A stretch of DNA of 64,000 bases from a bacterium (GTDB lineage: Bacteria; Cyanobacteriota; Vampirovibrionia; Gastranaerophilales; Gastranaerophilaceae). Of the stretch, positions 55,173 through 63,428 are shown in pieces (within the stretch, counting starts at the first letter, position 1; each line of letters begins with the position of its first letter). Under the pieces are notes generated by a model. The model ran no database searches. It was not told where the DNA came from and saw only the letters and a list, made by a program, of their open reading frames with translations. Location: contig JAFUEV010000060.1 in the NCBI GenBank assembly GCA_017470245.1, forward strand, positions 91,422 through 155,421. Reading direction: 5' to 3'. The position numbers and the translations under genes were made by a program.

Positions 55173-55859
55173 ATGGGAAGATTACAAATTAAAAGAGGTT
55201 TAGCAGAAAATCTGCCTACCGAAGCTGCGGCAGGAGAATTATTATTCACAACCGATACTAAAAAATTTTATATAGGAAACGGCGAAGGTAATCCTCTTAC
55301 GGAATTTAATAATGCTGCACAATTGGCAAATTATTTATTACAAAAGGCAGACAGGCAACACAGTCATACTTCTTCCGATATTACTGATATAAGTACAACA
55401 ATTGACAGCAGAATAGCGACACAAAAAGGGCAGGCAAACGGTATTGCGACATTGGATAATTCGGGTAAAATTCCGAATGCTCAAATTCCGAATGTATTTA
55501 AAGAGGCTGCCGTTGTAAATACAATAGCCGAAAGAGATGCATTAAATGCCTTTTCAGGTTTACACGCACTTGTTATTGATGCATCTTCCGATACTACCGT
55601 TGAAAGCAATGGTGGAGCAGAGTATGTATATAACGGAACAAATTGGATTAAAATATCCGAATTTAACAGTCTTGATACACTTGTTGATTGGAACGGTATT
55701 CAAAATAAACCTCAATTTGTATCCGCATTAACAGACCTTTCGGATTTTCCTTCAGAATATGAAAACGAAGGAGGAATGCTTTTATGTGTACTTCCTGATG
55801 AATCAGGTATCGGTTTTATTGCTCCGCCTTCAGGAAATTTTGACGGAGGTTCATTCTAA
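55173..55859 (+). CDS. Tail fibre protein with Mtd-type N-terminal domain (1 of 3)
   Basis: 228 residues. LQIKRGLAENLPTEAAAGEL and DTKKFYIGNGEG at residues 4-40 form the N-terminal domain shared with phage fibre proteins of the Mtd type. A middle part has SHTSSDITDISTTIDS and NGIATLDNSGKIPNAQIPN, a linker common in fibre stalks. The end (PPSGNFDGGSF) resembles the collar C-terminus. AAAGGAA precedes the ATG. Two paralogous N-domains follow. Confidence 0.78.
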   Translation: MGRLQIKRGLAENLPTEAAAGELLFTTDTKKFYIGNGEGNPLTEFNNAAQLANYLLQKADRQHSHTSSDITDISTTIDSRIATQKGQANGIATLDNSGKIPNAQIPNVFKEAAVVNTIAERDALNAFSGLHALVIDASSDTTVESNGGAEYVYNGTNWIKISEFNSLDTLVDWNGIQNKPQFVSALTDLSDFPSEYENEGGMLLCVLPDESGIGFIAPPSGNFDGGSF

Positions 55860-55861
55860 AA

Positions 55862-56311
55862 ATGGCAACAAATATCCGTATAAGAAGAGGAAATAAGGCA
55901 AATCTGCCAAGGTCAGCACCAAGTGGAATGCCTCTCTGGTGTGAAGATACAAAAGAGTTATATATCGGAACTGGTTCAGGGGTACAAATTATTCATACCT
56001 ATGATGCCGATACCGTTGACGGATATCACGCAAGTTCTTTTCTTCAAAAGGCTAATCAATTTGTAATAAAGTCGGGAACTCATACTGCAAAAAGTACATC
56101 ATATGTATATCCTCCCGATGGCTATGAGATGAAAAACTTGGTGGCTTTTATTTCAAGTATAAGAACTATTCATTATGACGGTGATGTTGATGATAACGAT
56201 TCAATGTATTGTACTTGGTCGAAAGAGGATTCAAGAGTAGTTATTAAATGTTATAACTCCGAACAACGTTCAAATTCGAGTTGTAACTGGCTTGCAGTTT
56301 GGAAGAAATAA
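55862..56311 (+). CDS. Tail fibre protein with Mtd-type N-terminal domain (2 of 3)
   Basis: 149 residues. IRIRRGNKANLPRSAPSGMPLW and DTKELYIGTGSGVQ are the N-domain. The rest (DADTVDGYHASSFLQKAN, a stalk motif, then a short C-terminal strand domain ending with CNWLAVWKK) is probably a small receptor-binding head. Begins two bases after the preceding stop. Confidence 0.78.
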   Translation: MATNIRIRRGNKANLPRSAPSGMPLWCEDTKELYIGTGSGVQIIHTYDADTVDGYHASSFLQKANQFVIKSGTHTAKSTSYVYPPDGYEMKNLVAFISSIRTIHYDGDVDDNDSMYCTWSKEDSRVVIKCYNSEQRSNSSCNWLAVWKK

Positions 56312-56312
56312 T

Positions 56313-56696
56313 ATGAACTATATTTTAATTGAAAATGATGAACTTGTCAGCGTGTGCGACTATATTCCCAATATCGGTAATGATAATATAACCGTTATTC
56401 CGTATTCGGGTAATATTCCTCAAGAAAGAATTTTGTATATTAACGGTCGTATAGAAGACAGTAAAAATTATATTTACGTGAACGGCAAATATATAAGAAA
56501 AACAAATAATATTGAAAATACCGTTAATACAAACTCCGAAGCAAGAAAATATTTGAATAATACAGATTGGCTTGTAATCAGGCACAGAGACCAAATTGAA
56601 TTAAATATTGAAACTTCTTTAACTCAGGAAGAATATATTGATTTACTTGAAAAAAGACAACAGGCAAGAGAAAGAGTAAATGACTATGGCGAATAA
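56313..56696 (+). CDS. Tail fibre assembly-like accessory protein
   Basis: About 127 residues. The N-terminal part is beta (YILIENDELVSVCDYIPN). Near residue 75 EARKYLNNTDWLVIRHRDQI and the Arg-rich end KRQQARERVNDY match the pattern of phage fibre-assembly chaperones (x-LxxTDWxVxRxxE ... Rxx.R). I start at 56313, after GGAAGAAATAAT; the upstream fibre gene stops one base before. Confidence 0.65.
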   Translation: MNYILIENDELVSVCDYIPNIGNDNITVIPYSGNIPQERILYINGRIEDSKNYIYVNGKYIRKTNNIENTVNTNSEARKYLNNTDWLVIRHRDQIELNIETSLTQEEYIDLLEKRQQARERVNDYGE

Positions 56697-57138
56697 ACTT
56701 CAATTTAAACGTGGATTGAAAAGTAATCTTCCCTCAAGTGCTGATTCGGGAATGCCATTATGGTGTACGGATACAAAAGAATTATATATAGGTACAGGCT
56801 CCGGGGTGCAAAAAATAGGAGATGACAATGACGGAACAACTTCAATAAAAACTCTTTCTTCGTCAGGAACAATTGCATTAACAGATAATTCAGTAAATCA
56901 AATAAATGTAACCGGGAATGTAACCTTTAATTTACCAAGTATAACAAATAAAACAATTTTTCATGAAATATTTATTCTTCTCAAAATGAATACGGTAAAA
57001 ACAATTAATCTCGGAACAACTTATTTCTTCAATGCCAAAACTCCTAATTTGTCGGAAGCCGGATTATATAGCCTGATTTATGAATATGACGGAACAAATT
57101 GGGTATGCGGTGCTATAAAGAAAGGAACTGCCTCATAA
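56686..57138 (+). CDS. Tail fibre protein with Mtd-type N-terminal domain (3 of 3)
   Basis: About 150 residues. LQFKRGLKSNLPSSADSGMP and DTKELYIGTGSGVQ repeat the N-domain of the two preceding fibres; SSSGTIALTDNSVNQINVTGNVTFNLP begins a separate beta C-terminal part. The paralogues begin close to this motif, hence my start at 56686 and not the ATG six bases before. It overlaps the assembly gene by 11 nt. Confidence 0.78.
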   Translation: MANKLQFKRGLKSNLPSSADSGMPLWCTDTKELYIGTGSGVQKIGDDNDGTTSIKTLSSSGTIALTDNSVNQINVTGNVTFNLPSITNKTIFHEIFILLKMNTVKTINLGTTYFFNAKTPNLSEAGLYSLIYEYDGTNWVCGAIKKGTAS

Positions 57139-58895
57139 TGGGTATTTTTTCTAAAAGATTGATGTATTCAAATGCAGAAGAATCCGAAGCCAATTGGTCG
57201 GCTTGGACAAACGGAAATAATACCGTCTATACGCAAACGGATGAACCTGAAATAATTTGTGATTGGACTTTTTCAAGTCCTAATAATATTGCAAATAAAA
57301 TAACTGCCGTTGGAAATAATACCATAACTTCAAACGGTATAACTTATACAAGAGATAAGAATTCAGACCGTAATGATAAAATAACCGCTTTCTTTTTTAG
57401 CATACAAACAGATATTCATACGGCAAATAATAAAACCTTTGAAATCCCGATAAAAAATACAACATATATTAATGCCCTTAATGTTGACTGGGGTGACGGG
57501 ACACAAGAAACAATAAATAATATTGCATATCCATCTCATACATATGCACAAACAGGAACTTATCAAATAAAAATTAGTGCTGAATCAGGCTGTATGCCAT
57601 ATTTCTATTACAAAACAAATATCAGCCAGCAAGTTATATCCGTAGATAGTGCATTATTAACTTTTTATAACGGGACAACAAAATTGACATCGTGGGGTTC
57701 TACCTACGGATTTGGAGTAAGTTTCACTAATTTGGAATATATACCTACTTCCATATTATTCTTAAATAGAGATGCTACAGCATTGCCGAGGACTTTTGAT
57801 TCATCTAAGTTGCTTAAATTGCCAAAAAATATGTTTAAGTACAATAAGAAAATTACAAATCTGCAATCAACATTTTATGCAACAAAGATAACAGAAATAC
57901 CTGAAGGCTTTTTTGACGGTTTGGAAAGTTTAACTCAAACATCAGCTTGTTTTGAATCTTCTACTTTAACGACTATTCCGTATAAACTATTTAAAAACAA
58001 TAAAAAAATCAGTATAATTAACAGTTTATTCAGAAGATGCTCAAACCTTACATTAACTCCTGCTGAAGTATTAAACCGATTATTTGACGGAACTGATTAT
58101 ACAAATTACGGTAAAATAACAATGGATAGCCTTTTAGGTTCAGTTCCGACAACAACTAAAACAAATTTGACCGAAGCATATTTGGATAAATTTAAAGAAA
58201 TAAGAGGTTCTTTTTATTCTTGCTGTGATGAATGGATTTTAGATGAAATACCATCGGGCATATTTGATAAATATACAACAGAAACAATATTTAGCAGATG
58301 TTTTCAAAACTGTGCATCTTTAAAAACAGTTCCCGAAAGACTATTTGAAAAGAATGTTGCTGCAATTGATTTCCAACGCTGTTTTAGTGGATGCAGTTTC
58401 CTCCTTATGAATTCAAATATTTTCTGTAATGAGGCAACCGATATTACAACAAGATTTGCAAATGTTTCACCTGATTTTAGTTACTGTTTTTATTATACGG
58501 GAACAAGCACCAAAAGAACGGGAACAGGAACTGCTCCTCAATTATGGAATTATACATTTGCTTATGCTGATACATTGGTAGAATCAACAAATACGATTTC
58601 TGATTTTAATAAAACAAGCCGAACGCTAACTACTGATGAAGGGGAAGTTTTTACATATAATTCAAGTTTGAAACTCGCTTCTTCAAGCACAATATACAAA
58701 TGGATCAGCAATTCCGATTCCTCAAAAATGCTCTATACTACTGTTTCTTATTCATCTGTTTCTTTAACTGCAAAACTATATAACATTGAAAACATAATGG
58801 GTGGCGGAGTGAAATCAAATGCATGTTTTGGAGCAAATTCAAATTCAATTCCTAAAATTTCAAACTATTCTTCAATTCCGTCAAGTTGGCGTTAA
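57138..58895 (+). CDS. Phage fibre tip with PKD-like and BspA-like leucine-rich repeats
   Basis: About 585 residues. Residues ~105-165 resemble a PKD beta-sandwich (LNVDWGDGTQE, then SHTYAQTGTYQIKIS). Residues ~190-480 are BspA-like leucine-rich repeats: FTNLEYIPTSIL, LLKLPKNMFKYNKKITNL, ITEIPEGFFDGL, TIPYKLFKNNKKIS, DEIPSGIFDKYT and SLKTVPERLFEKN. The end is beta. Such repeats bind host surface ligands, so this is the likely adhesin for receptor choice. Start at the ATG in the TAATG overlap with the preceding gene. Confidence 0.75.
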   Translation: MGIFSKRLMYSNAEESEANWSAWTNGNNTVYTQTDEPEIICDWTFSSPNNIANKITAVGNNTITSNGITYTRDKNSDRNDKITAFFFSIQTDIHTANNKTFEIPIKNTTYINALNVDWGDGTQETINNIAYPSHTYAQTGTYQIKISAESGCMPYFYYKTNISQQVISVDSALLTFYNGTTKLTSWGSTYGFGVSFTNLEYIPTSILFLNRDATALPRTFDSSKLLKLPKNMFKYNKKITNLQSTFYATKITEIPEGFFDGLESLTQTSACFESSTLTTIPYKLFKNNKKISIINSLFRRCSNLTLTPAEVLNRLFDGTDYTNYGKITMDSLLGSVPTTTKTNLTEAYLDKFKEIRGSFYSCCDEWILDEIPSGIFDKYTTETIFSRCFQNCASLKTVPERLFEKNVAAIDFQRCFSGCSFLLMNSNIFCNEATDITTRFANVSPDFSYCFYYTGTSTKRTGTGTAPQLWNYTFAYADTLVESTNTISDFNKTSRTLTTDEGEVFTYNSSLKLASSSTIYKWISNSDSSKMLYTTVSYSSVSLTAKLYNIENIMGGGVKSNACFGANSNSIPKISNYSSIPSSWR

Positions 58896-58916
58896 ATCGC
58901 ATAGAAAGGAATATTT

Positions 58917-59366
58917 ATGACTGAATATGTTAAATTAATTGATTCTAAAACAATTGAATATGCTCCCGATAATAAAGGAAGCATAATTAATTATAATCAT
59001 TGCCCTGAATTAATGGAACAAGACGGATATAAACCGTTTATTAAAACAGAAAATATTGAAAATACAAGATTATATAAAATTACATATACGGAAACTCCTG
59101 ATAATATCATTGAAAATATTGAGTATTTGGAAACTGAAGAAGAATCACGAATCAGAATTAACAATAAAGAAATATCTGACCGTATTGATGCTCTAATTGA
59201 AGAAATTGATGTATTAGACAAAAAAAGAATCAGAGCAATATGTGAACCGAGTATAAAAAATGAATCAACAGGGGAAACTTGGCTTGATTACTATAACAAA
59301 CAAGTTCAAGACATAAGAAATGAAATAAATGAACTTCAGGAAAGGATTATAACTGATGCTGAATAA
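58917..59366 (+). CDS. Tail fibre-associated small protein
   Basis: 149 residues, coiled-coil C-terminal half (ISDRIDALIEEIDVLDKKRIRAI and WLDYYNKQVQDIRNEINELQERI). AAAGGAA precedes the ATG. Genes of this shape next to phage fibres usually encode fibre chaperones or accessory subunits; no firm match. Confidence 0.6.
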   Translation: MTEYVKLIDSKTIEYAPDNKGSIINYNHCPELMEQDGYKPFIKTENIENTRLYKITYTETPDNIIENIEYLETEEESRIRINNKEISDRIDALIEEIDVLDKKRIRAICEPSIKNESTGETWLDYYNKQVQDIRNEINELQERIITDAE

Positions 59367-59868
59367 AATATGTATTCATTGGTCGGCAGGAGCAAATTAT
59401 CCCTGCAATACCGATTTAAATGCTTATCATTTTTTATTTGATAAGGATGGGAAAGAATATCAAGGTAAATACAAGCCTGAAGATAATATAAACTGTAAAG
59501 ACGGTATCTATGCTCACCATTGTGGAGGTGGTAATACAGACTGTATTGGTGTATCCTGCTGCGGTATGTTTAATTTTAATCTTTCCAAAAAAGAAACAAA
59601 ATACCCTCTAACACAGAAACAGGTAGAAGCTATGTGCAATAAAATAGCTGAATTATGTCATAAGTATAACATCATTGTTAATGAAGATAATGTTTATACG
59701 CATTATGAATTCGGATTAAAACATCCTAAAACATCAAGCCGGGGGAAGATTGATTTCACATATATCCCCTACTTACCTAATCTTCAAAAAGAAAAAATAG
59801 GTGATTACTTAAGAAACAAAATCAAATGGTATCAGATACAACTAAAAAAGAAAGGAAAACAACAATGA
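59356..59868 (+). CDS. Endolysin, N-acetylmuramoyl-L-alanine amidase
   Basis: 170 residues. Cleaves the link between muramic acid and the stem peptide. CIHWSAGANYP (zinc His at residue 7), YHFLFDKDGKEYQGK near 25, AHHCGGGNTDCIGVSCCGMF near 52, YTHYEFGLKHPK near 115 and GKIDF near 131 match the Amidase_2 family. No separate wall-binding domain or signal peptide, so a holin should be needed. It overlaps the preceding gene by 11 nt. Confidence 0.88.
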   Translation: MLNKICIHWSAGANYPCNTDLNAYHFLFDKDGKEYQGKYKPEDNINCKDGIYAHHCGGGNTDCIGVSCCGMFNFNLSKKETKYPLTQKQVEAMCNKIAELCHKYNIIVNEDNVYTHYEFGLKHPKTSSRGKIDFTYIPYLPNLQKEKIGDYLRNKIKWYQIQLKKKGKQQ

Positions 59869-60155
59869 ATTTTTTCTCTGTAATTAAGAATTGGAAGGAC
59901 TTTAGTATTATATGGGCGATTATACAACCGTTTGTTGTAAAATTAGTCAAAAAGAATGTTCCATCCTCAATAACAAAATTATATGAAAATTTGGCAAAAT
60001 ATTCACAGCCGGCAATTGACAGTTTGTATAAACTTAAATTGAAAATTAGTGAGACCCCGAATGAACTTGATGATTATTGTTTTAATCAGGGTATTTCTGC
60101 TATTGAATTATTTGCTAATTATTTATTAGATGAAACAAAAAGACTCCGTTCATAA
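59865..60155 (+). CDS. Small phage protein after endolysin
   Basis: 96 residues. FSIIWAIIQPFVVKLV near residue 13 is amphipathic or membrane-associated and the rest is helical. Start at 59865 in ATGA overlap with the endolysin stop, AAAGGAAAA upstream. Its position fits a lysis helper or a holin-like protein, but only one weak hydrophobic stretch is visible, so this is not a firm call. Confidence 0.55.
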   Translation: MNFFSVIKNWKDFSIIWAIIQPFVVKLVKKNVPSSITKLYENLAKYSQPAIDSLYKLKLKISETPNELDDYCFNQGISAIELFANYLLDETKRLRS

Positions 60156-60170
60156 CGGAGTCCTTTTTCT
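60142..60170 (+). terminator. Rho-independent terminator of the tail/lysis operon
   Basis: GACTCCGTT (60142-60150) pairs with AACGGAGTC (60154-60162) around CAT, then CTTTTTCTTT. The stem contains the stop codon of the last lysis gene. Confidence 0.92.
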
Positions 60171-60203
60171 TTGCACATTGACAATTGAATATTAGTTCTA
60201 ATG

Positions 60204-60298
60204 TGTCCTAATGATACGAATAGCAACTTAATCGCTTGAATTAATCTTTTCAAAGAGTGATTAATGCTTGTGTAGAAATTAAAAGAAAGGACAATATT
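60204..60298 (+). promoter_or_regulatory. Leader repeat copy 1 (95 nt)
   Basis: Starts TGTCCTAATGATA, contains ATTAATC..GATTAAT as hairpin arms and ends in GAAAGG and ATG. Outer arms CTTAAT (before) and ATTAAAAG (after) can pair with one bulge. TTGACA at about 60179 may be a -35 box. Confidence 0.72.
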
Positions 60299-61108
60299 AT
60301 GACGAACGAAACAAACACAGCAATTTCCCTTGAAGTAGCATTCAAGACAAAGGCAGGATTTGAAGATTTAATGATTAACAATCCGATGCCGTTAGAAATT
60401 TGTGAGGTAATTAATACCTACCCTGAAAAAGAAACGGTAAGAGTCGCAGAGCTTACTCAAAACATAGAAACATTAATGAATATGATAGGCGGCGATGATT
60501 ATAATCCGAATCAGTACCTCGTATGGATAGTATCAAATCCGAGAGATAAAGTATTAAATACCGTCAAAAGACTAAACGGCAAAGGCGGACTCGATTTATT
60601 TATTTTTAAAGCATCTTTGAACGAGGATAAAATTGAATTTGAATGCCTTTTAAAACCTGAAGTAAAAGAAAAAATTAAAAGAACGGTTAATACCGAAACG
60701 CCTGCAAAATTATTACAAAAAGCATATTGGGATATTTACTTTGAAGAATGTGATAAGGAACAAAGTGAAATGCAGATTGATCCTAAACCTCGCCATTATC
60801 AGAATGTATCAATAGGAAAAGCAGGAGTTCAAATACTTCAAACAATAAACACTCAGAGTAATTATGTCGCATCTGAAATAGCAATAAACAGTAATAAAGA
60901 AATCTTTAACAAACTGTTTGAAAACAAAGAAGAAATTGAAAAAGAAATCGGTGAACTTGAATGGGATTCAAAAGAGACAAACAAATCTTCAAAAATAAGA
61001 AAAACATTCCCGATTGATATTAATAATCAAAAGAACCACAAAAAGGCGGCAAAAGAACATATAAAAATGGCAGAAGAACTAAAAGCCATCGCATATAAAT
61101 ATTTATAA
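60299..61108 (+). CDS. DUF4268 protein
   Basis: About 269 residues. The C-terminal half is a DUF4268 domain: SIGKAGVQILQTINTQSNYV near residue 170, LFENKEEIEKEIGELEWDS near 215, then HKKAAKEHIKMAEE at the end. The N-terminal half has strands LVWIVSNPR, GLDLFIFKASLNEDKIEFECLL that recall the nuclease fold usually fused to DUF4268, but I cannot mark all catalytic residues. DUF4268 proteins are common near restriction and defence genes. Start at 60299; the 14 in-frame codons before are part of the leader repeat. Confidence 0.68.
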   Translation: MTNETNTAISLEVAFKTKAGFEDLMINNPMPLEICEVINTYPEKETVRVAELTQNIETLMNMIGGDDYNPNQYLVWIVSNPRDKVLNTVKRLNGKGGLDLFIFKASLNEDKIEFECLLKPEVKEKIKRTVNTETPAKLLQKAYWDIYFEECDKEQSEMQIDPKPRHYQNVSIGKAGVQILQTINTQSNYVASEIAINSNKEIFNKLFENKEEIEKEIGELEWDSKETNKSSKIRKTFPIDINNQKNHKKAAKEHIKMAEELKAIAYKYL

Positions 61109-61133
61109 AGCGGGATTACCCCGCTTTCTTTTT
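61107..61133 (+). terminator. Terminator after the DUF4268 gene
   Basis: AAAGCGGG (61107-61114) pairs with CCCGCTTT (61120-61127), followed by CTTTTTT. Confidence 0.88.
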
Positions 61134-61188
61134 TATATTAGACACTCGGCTAATATACACAGGGATAAGAAAAGAATAGGATAATAAT

Positions 61189-61446
61189 ATGAAAATTATA
61201 ATAAGACATAAAATGAATAATAATGATAAGCAGGAGCTGTCATTAGAAGAATTTAAAATCAAATTCAGAAATGAATTAAACTCTGCTATCCAAGTTTATA
61301 CACACCACGAGCAACAAAAGGATATGATAAAACCTCCGTTTATGGTTATGAATAAAGATTACAAAGCAGAGTTCTATCAAGACCTTCGGTGGAATTTTAA
61401 TAACCATGTACAAAGTGTCTATTATATAGACAAAATTACATATTAA
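61189..61446 (+). CDS. Small hypothetical protein
   Basis: 85 residues, soluble, mixed charge, no motif (starts MKIIIRHKMNNNDKQELS). AGGATA lies six bases before the ATG. Unlike its neighbours it does not carry the repeated leader, and it has its own upstream stretch of about 55 bases after the terminator. Confidence 0.55.
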   Translation: MKIIIRHKMNNNDKQELSLEEFKIKFRNELNSAIQVYTHHEQQKDMIKPPFMVMNKDYKAEFYQDLRWNFNNHVQSVYYIDKITY

Positions 61447-61458
61447 CATCGGGCTTTC

Positions 61459-61492
61459 AGGTTTAAGGCTTTAAATACCTTAAACCTTTTAG
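61459..61492 (+). terminator. Terminator before leader copy 2
   Basis: AGGTTTAAGG (61459-61468) pairs perfectly with CCTTAAACCT (61478-61487), followed by TTTAG. The third copied gene set thus begins a new transcript. Confidence 0.85.
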
Positions 61493-61500
61493 TTTATTTG

Positions 61501-61595
61501 TGTCCGAATGATACAAAACAAAAGCCATTTAGTTGAATTAATCACTGCAAAGAGTGATTAATCATTGTGTAACAACTAAACGAAAGGGAAAAATT
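61501..61595 (+). promoter_or_regulatory. Leader repeat copy 2 (95 nt)
   Basis: TGTCCGAATGATA at the start. Inner hairpin ATTAATCACT (61537-61546) with AGTGATTAAT (61553-61562), loop GCAAAG. Outer TTTAGTTG (61528-61535) pairs perfectly with CAACTAAA (61573-61580). Then CATTGTGTA lies between the two, and GAAAGGG is followed by ATG. It is the clearest copy of the outer stem. Confidence 0.8.
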
Positions 61596-62534
61596 ATGGA
61601 AACACAGAATTTAAAACTTCAAGAACTTTTAAGAAAAGTATCAGAACACAATAAATGCGGATACGGGAAAATTGGTATAAAAAGTTTTAATAAAAAACTT
61701 TATGAAAAATTTAAGATAGACATAAACAAAATTAAAATAAAACAAATAACTGATTTAAAAGAAATTAAACAGTTTTGTAAAATAAATCAATTAGAATCGG
61801 TTGATTTAATACTTATTCACCAAAACTTCAATTATGCAGTATTAACAAATAGTACTTCAAAGCATAAAATTAACACCATAGGATATTATCATTACGAAAC
61901 AGTAAGAATTAAAAAAGGTTTTGAAGACGGCAATAAATTATATATTGCCTACTCTGATGATGAAGACGAAAAGAAAAGAGTATCCGAAATTAGGAATAAG
62001 AGGTATATCAATAAAAAAGATTCATACTTGGATTGTAATTCAATATTTTATAGAGATAAAAAACATTATTACGGTGGAAGCAGGGATAAATCATCATACA
62101 GAAAACAAATAAATAAATACTATAAAATAATTTCTAAAAAGTTTTTAGACGGTTCGTATGAAGAAATCCTGAATTATATAACCAATAAAGAATTAATGCT
62201 TTATAAAGAATATCAAACGGCAAGAAATATAATTTTTAACTCAAATCAAAAAGATATAAGTGTGATGAGTTATTCAATGCCAAATTTTGATTATCCTTTA
62301 AAAAGCATTAGAGAAGCATTTTATAAGCTAAAAAATAAAGAAAGTATTGCAAAAAAACTCTTTGAAAAATACCCCAATGAATCCTATGAAGAACATCTTA
62401 CAGATATTGAAAAATGGCACACAGAAGAATATAACAGATATTTCATGGAAATAATGCAAAAAGCTCAGGACTATAAAACTGAAATACAAAGAATGATTAG
62501 TTTAAATTACAAATACAGCAATATGTCTAAATGA
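61596..62534 (+). CDS. Hypothetical protein, Lys-rich
   Basis: 312 residues, pI high, Lys/Tyr/Asn-rich. No domain recognised. Two possible nucleic-acid features: a basic N-terminus (KVSEHNKCGYGKIGIKSFNKK) and a Tyr/Lys/Arg-rich middle. Start at 61596 after the leader; the 14 in-frame codons upstream belong to the leader. Confidence 0.55.
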   Translation: METQNLKLQELLRKVSEHNKCGYGKIGIKSFNKKLYEKFKIDINKIKIKQITDLKEIKQFCKINQLESVDLILIHQNFNYAVLTNSTSKHKINTIGYYHYETVRIKKGFEDGNKLYIAYSDDEDEKKRVSEIRNKRYINKKDSYLDCNSIFYRDKKHYYGGSRDKSSYRKQINKYYKIISKKFLDGSYEEILNYITNKELMLYKEYQTARNIIFNSNQKDISVMSYSMPNFDYPLKSIREAFYKLKNKESIAKKLFEKYPNESYEEHLTDIEKWHTEEYNRYFMEIMQKAQDYKTEIQRMISLNYKYSNMSK

Positions 62535-62619
62535 TAAGAAATAATAGCCTTTGACTTGAATTAATCACTCGCAAGAGTGATTAATCATTGTGTAGGCAGT
62601 AATTCGAAAGGGAAAAGAA
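62524..62619 (+). promoter_or_regulatory. Leader repeat copy 3 (96 nt)
   Basis: Begins TGTCTAAATGATAAG inside the last codons of the previous gene. The inner hairpin is perfect: ATTAATCACTC (62560-62570), GCAA tetraloop, GAGTGATTAAT (62575-62585). Outer pairing is weaker (CCTTT near 62549 with AAAGG of the ribosome site). One base longer than the others, so the leader frame does not enter the gene. Confidence 0.8.
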
Positions 62620-62862
62620 ATGGTACAACAATTTAAAGACGGCGATATTGTAAAAATAAAACCCGAATGGACAAACTCAGAAGAAGAAAAATTTACATTA
62701 TATGTAATTACAAAAGACAGTATTGATGAACAAACAGGAAGATGTAATATCCGCCCGATAACTGGAGATTCTTCAAAACTTCCAATCGTACCTACAGAAA
62801 GAGTTGCATTAGAAATGCTAATACCTACTACATTTAATTTCAAAGATTATACAAATAACTAA
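62620..62862 (+). CDS. Small SH3-like protein
   Basis: 80 residues. FKDGDIVKIKPEW at residues 5-17 and CNIRPITGDSSKLPIVPTERVALEML look like a small beta barrel of the KOW/SH3 kind, a shape often found in phage-encoded modulators. No function can be named. Confidence 0.55.
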   Translation: MVQQFKDGDIVKIKPEWTNSEEEKFTLYVITKDSIDEQTGRCNIRPITGDSSKLPIVPTERVALEMLIPTTFNFKDYTNN

Positions 62863-62864
62863 TG

Positions 62865-62959
62865 TGTCCAAACGATAAGAATATCAAGCCTATGGCTTGA
62901 TGTCCTTATTAATCGGAGTGATTAATGTTCGTGTAAAGCATACAACGAAAGGAAAAATT
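62865..62959 (+). promoter_or_regulatory. Leader repeat copy 4 (95 nt)
   Basis: Begins TGTCCAAACGATAAG. The inner hairpin is shorter (ATTAATC..GATTAAT). Outer TATGGCTT (62891-62898) can pair with AAGCATA (62936-62942) with one bulged G. CAAGCC-TAT-GGCTTG also forms a local hairpin. Ends with CGAAAGGAAAAATT and ATG. Confidence 0.7.
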
Positions 62960-63235
62960 ATGGCAGATTTAAAAAATTTAGAAACCCCGATTGCAACTTA
63001 CGATGCAACATTATTAAAATCAGTAAGAATAGAAGTATTACACAGCGAATATCGTGATTCGGCAGTAGGCAAATATTATGCATATATTTGTTATTACGAT
63101 GAATACGGAAGAAGAGAAGATTTTGGGACAACAGGTGATTTTGATACTCCGCAGGAAGCACTTGAAAATTTACAAAAAGAATGGGCAACTAAATGGTCAA
63201 AATTACTAATAAAATCAATAGCAGATATAAAATAA
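62960..63235 (+). CDS. Small hypothetical protein
   Basis: 91 residues, acidic C-terminus, beta-rich (SVRIEVLHSEYRDSAVGKYYAYICYYD then TGDFDTPQEALENLQKEW). GAAAGG is in the leader. The last ten codons are Ile/Lys-rich and it stops 10 bases before the next gene. Confidence 0.55.
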   Translation: MADLKNLETPIATYDATLLKSVRIEVLHSEYRDSAVGKYYAYICYYDEYGRREDFGTTGDFDTPQEALENLQKEWATKWSKLLIKSIADIK

Positions 63236-63245
63236 GGAATAAAAA

Positions 63246-63428
63246 ATGATTATTTGGATATCAATTAAAGGTGCAAAAATTTATAAGATTCAAAGAACTT
63301 ATGCAAAAACAGAATTTAATAACATCAAAAAAACAATTATTAAACATTTAAGGTTTATAAAATATGATGAAGAACAAAGTACTTTTATCTGTGAAAATTC
63401 AATAACGGCAGAGCTTGGAATTCTTTAA
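63246..63428 (+). CDS. Small hypothetical protein running into transposase DNA
   Basis: 60 residues. AAGGAA precedes the ATG. The last ~10 codons overlap the reversed transposase end (63385-63428), where this frame copies the complement of transposase codons; so the natural C-terminus may be missing. Confidence 0.45.
   Translation: MIIWISIKGAKIYKIQRTYAKTEFNNIKKTIIKHLRFIKYDEEQSTFICENSITAELGIL

Noticed and set aside
57138..58895. Diversity-generating retroelement target
   Set aside because: No reverse transcriptase, template repeat or C-type lectin variable region is present in the window.
60142..63235. Integron gene cassettes with attC sites
   Set aside because: The repeated leaders lie before genes, lack the R and L box core (GTTRRRY), and no integron integrase is visible.
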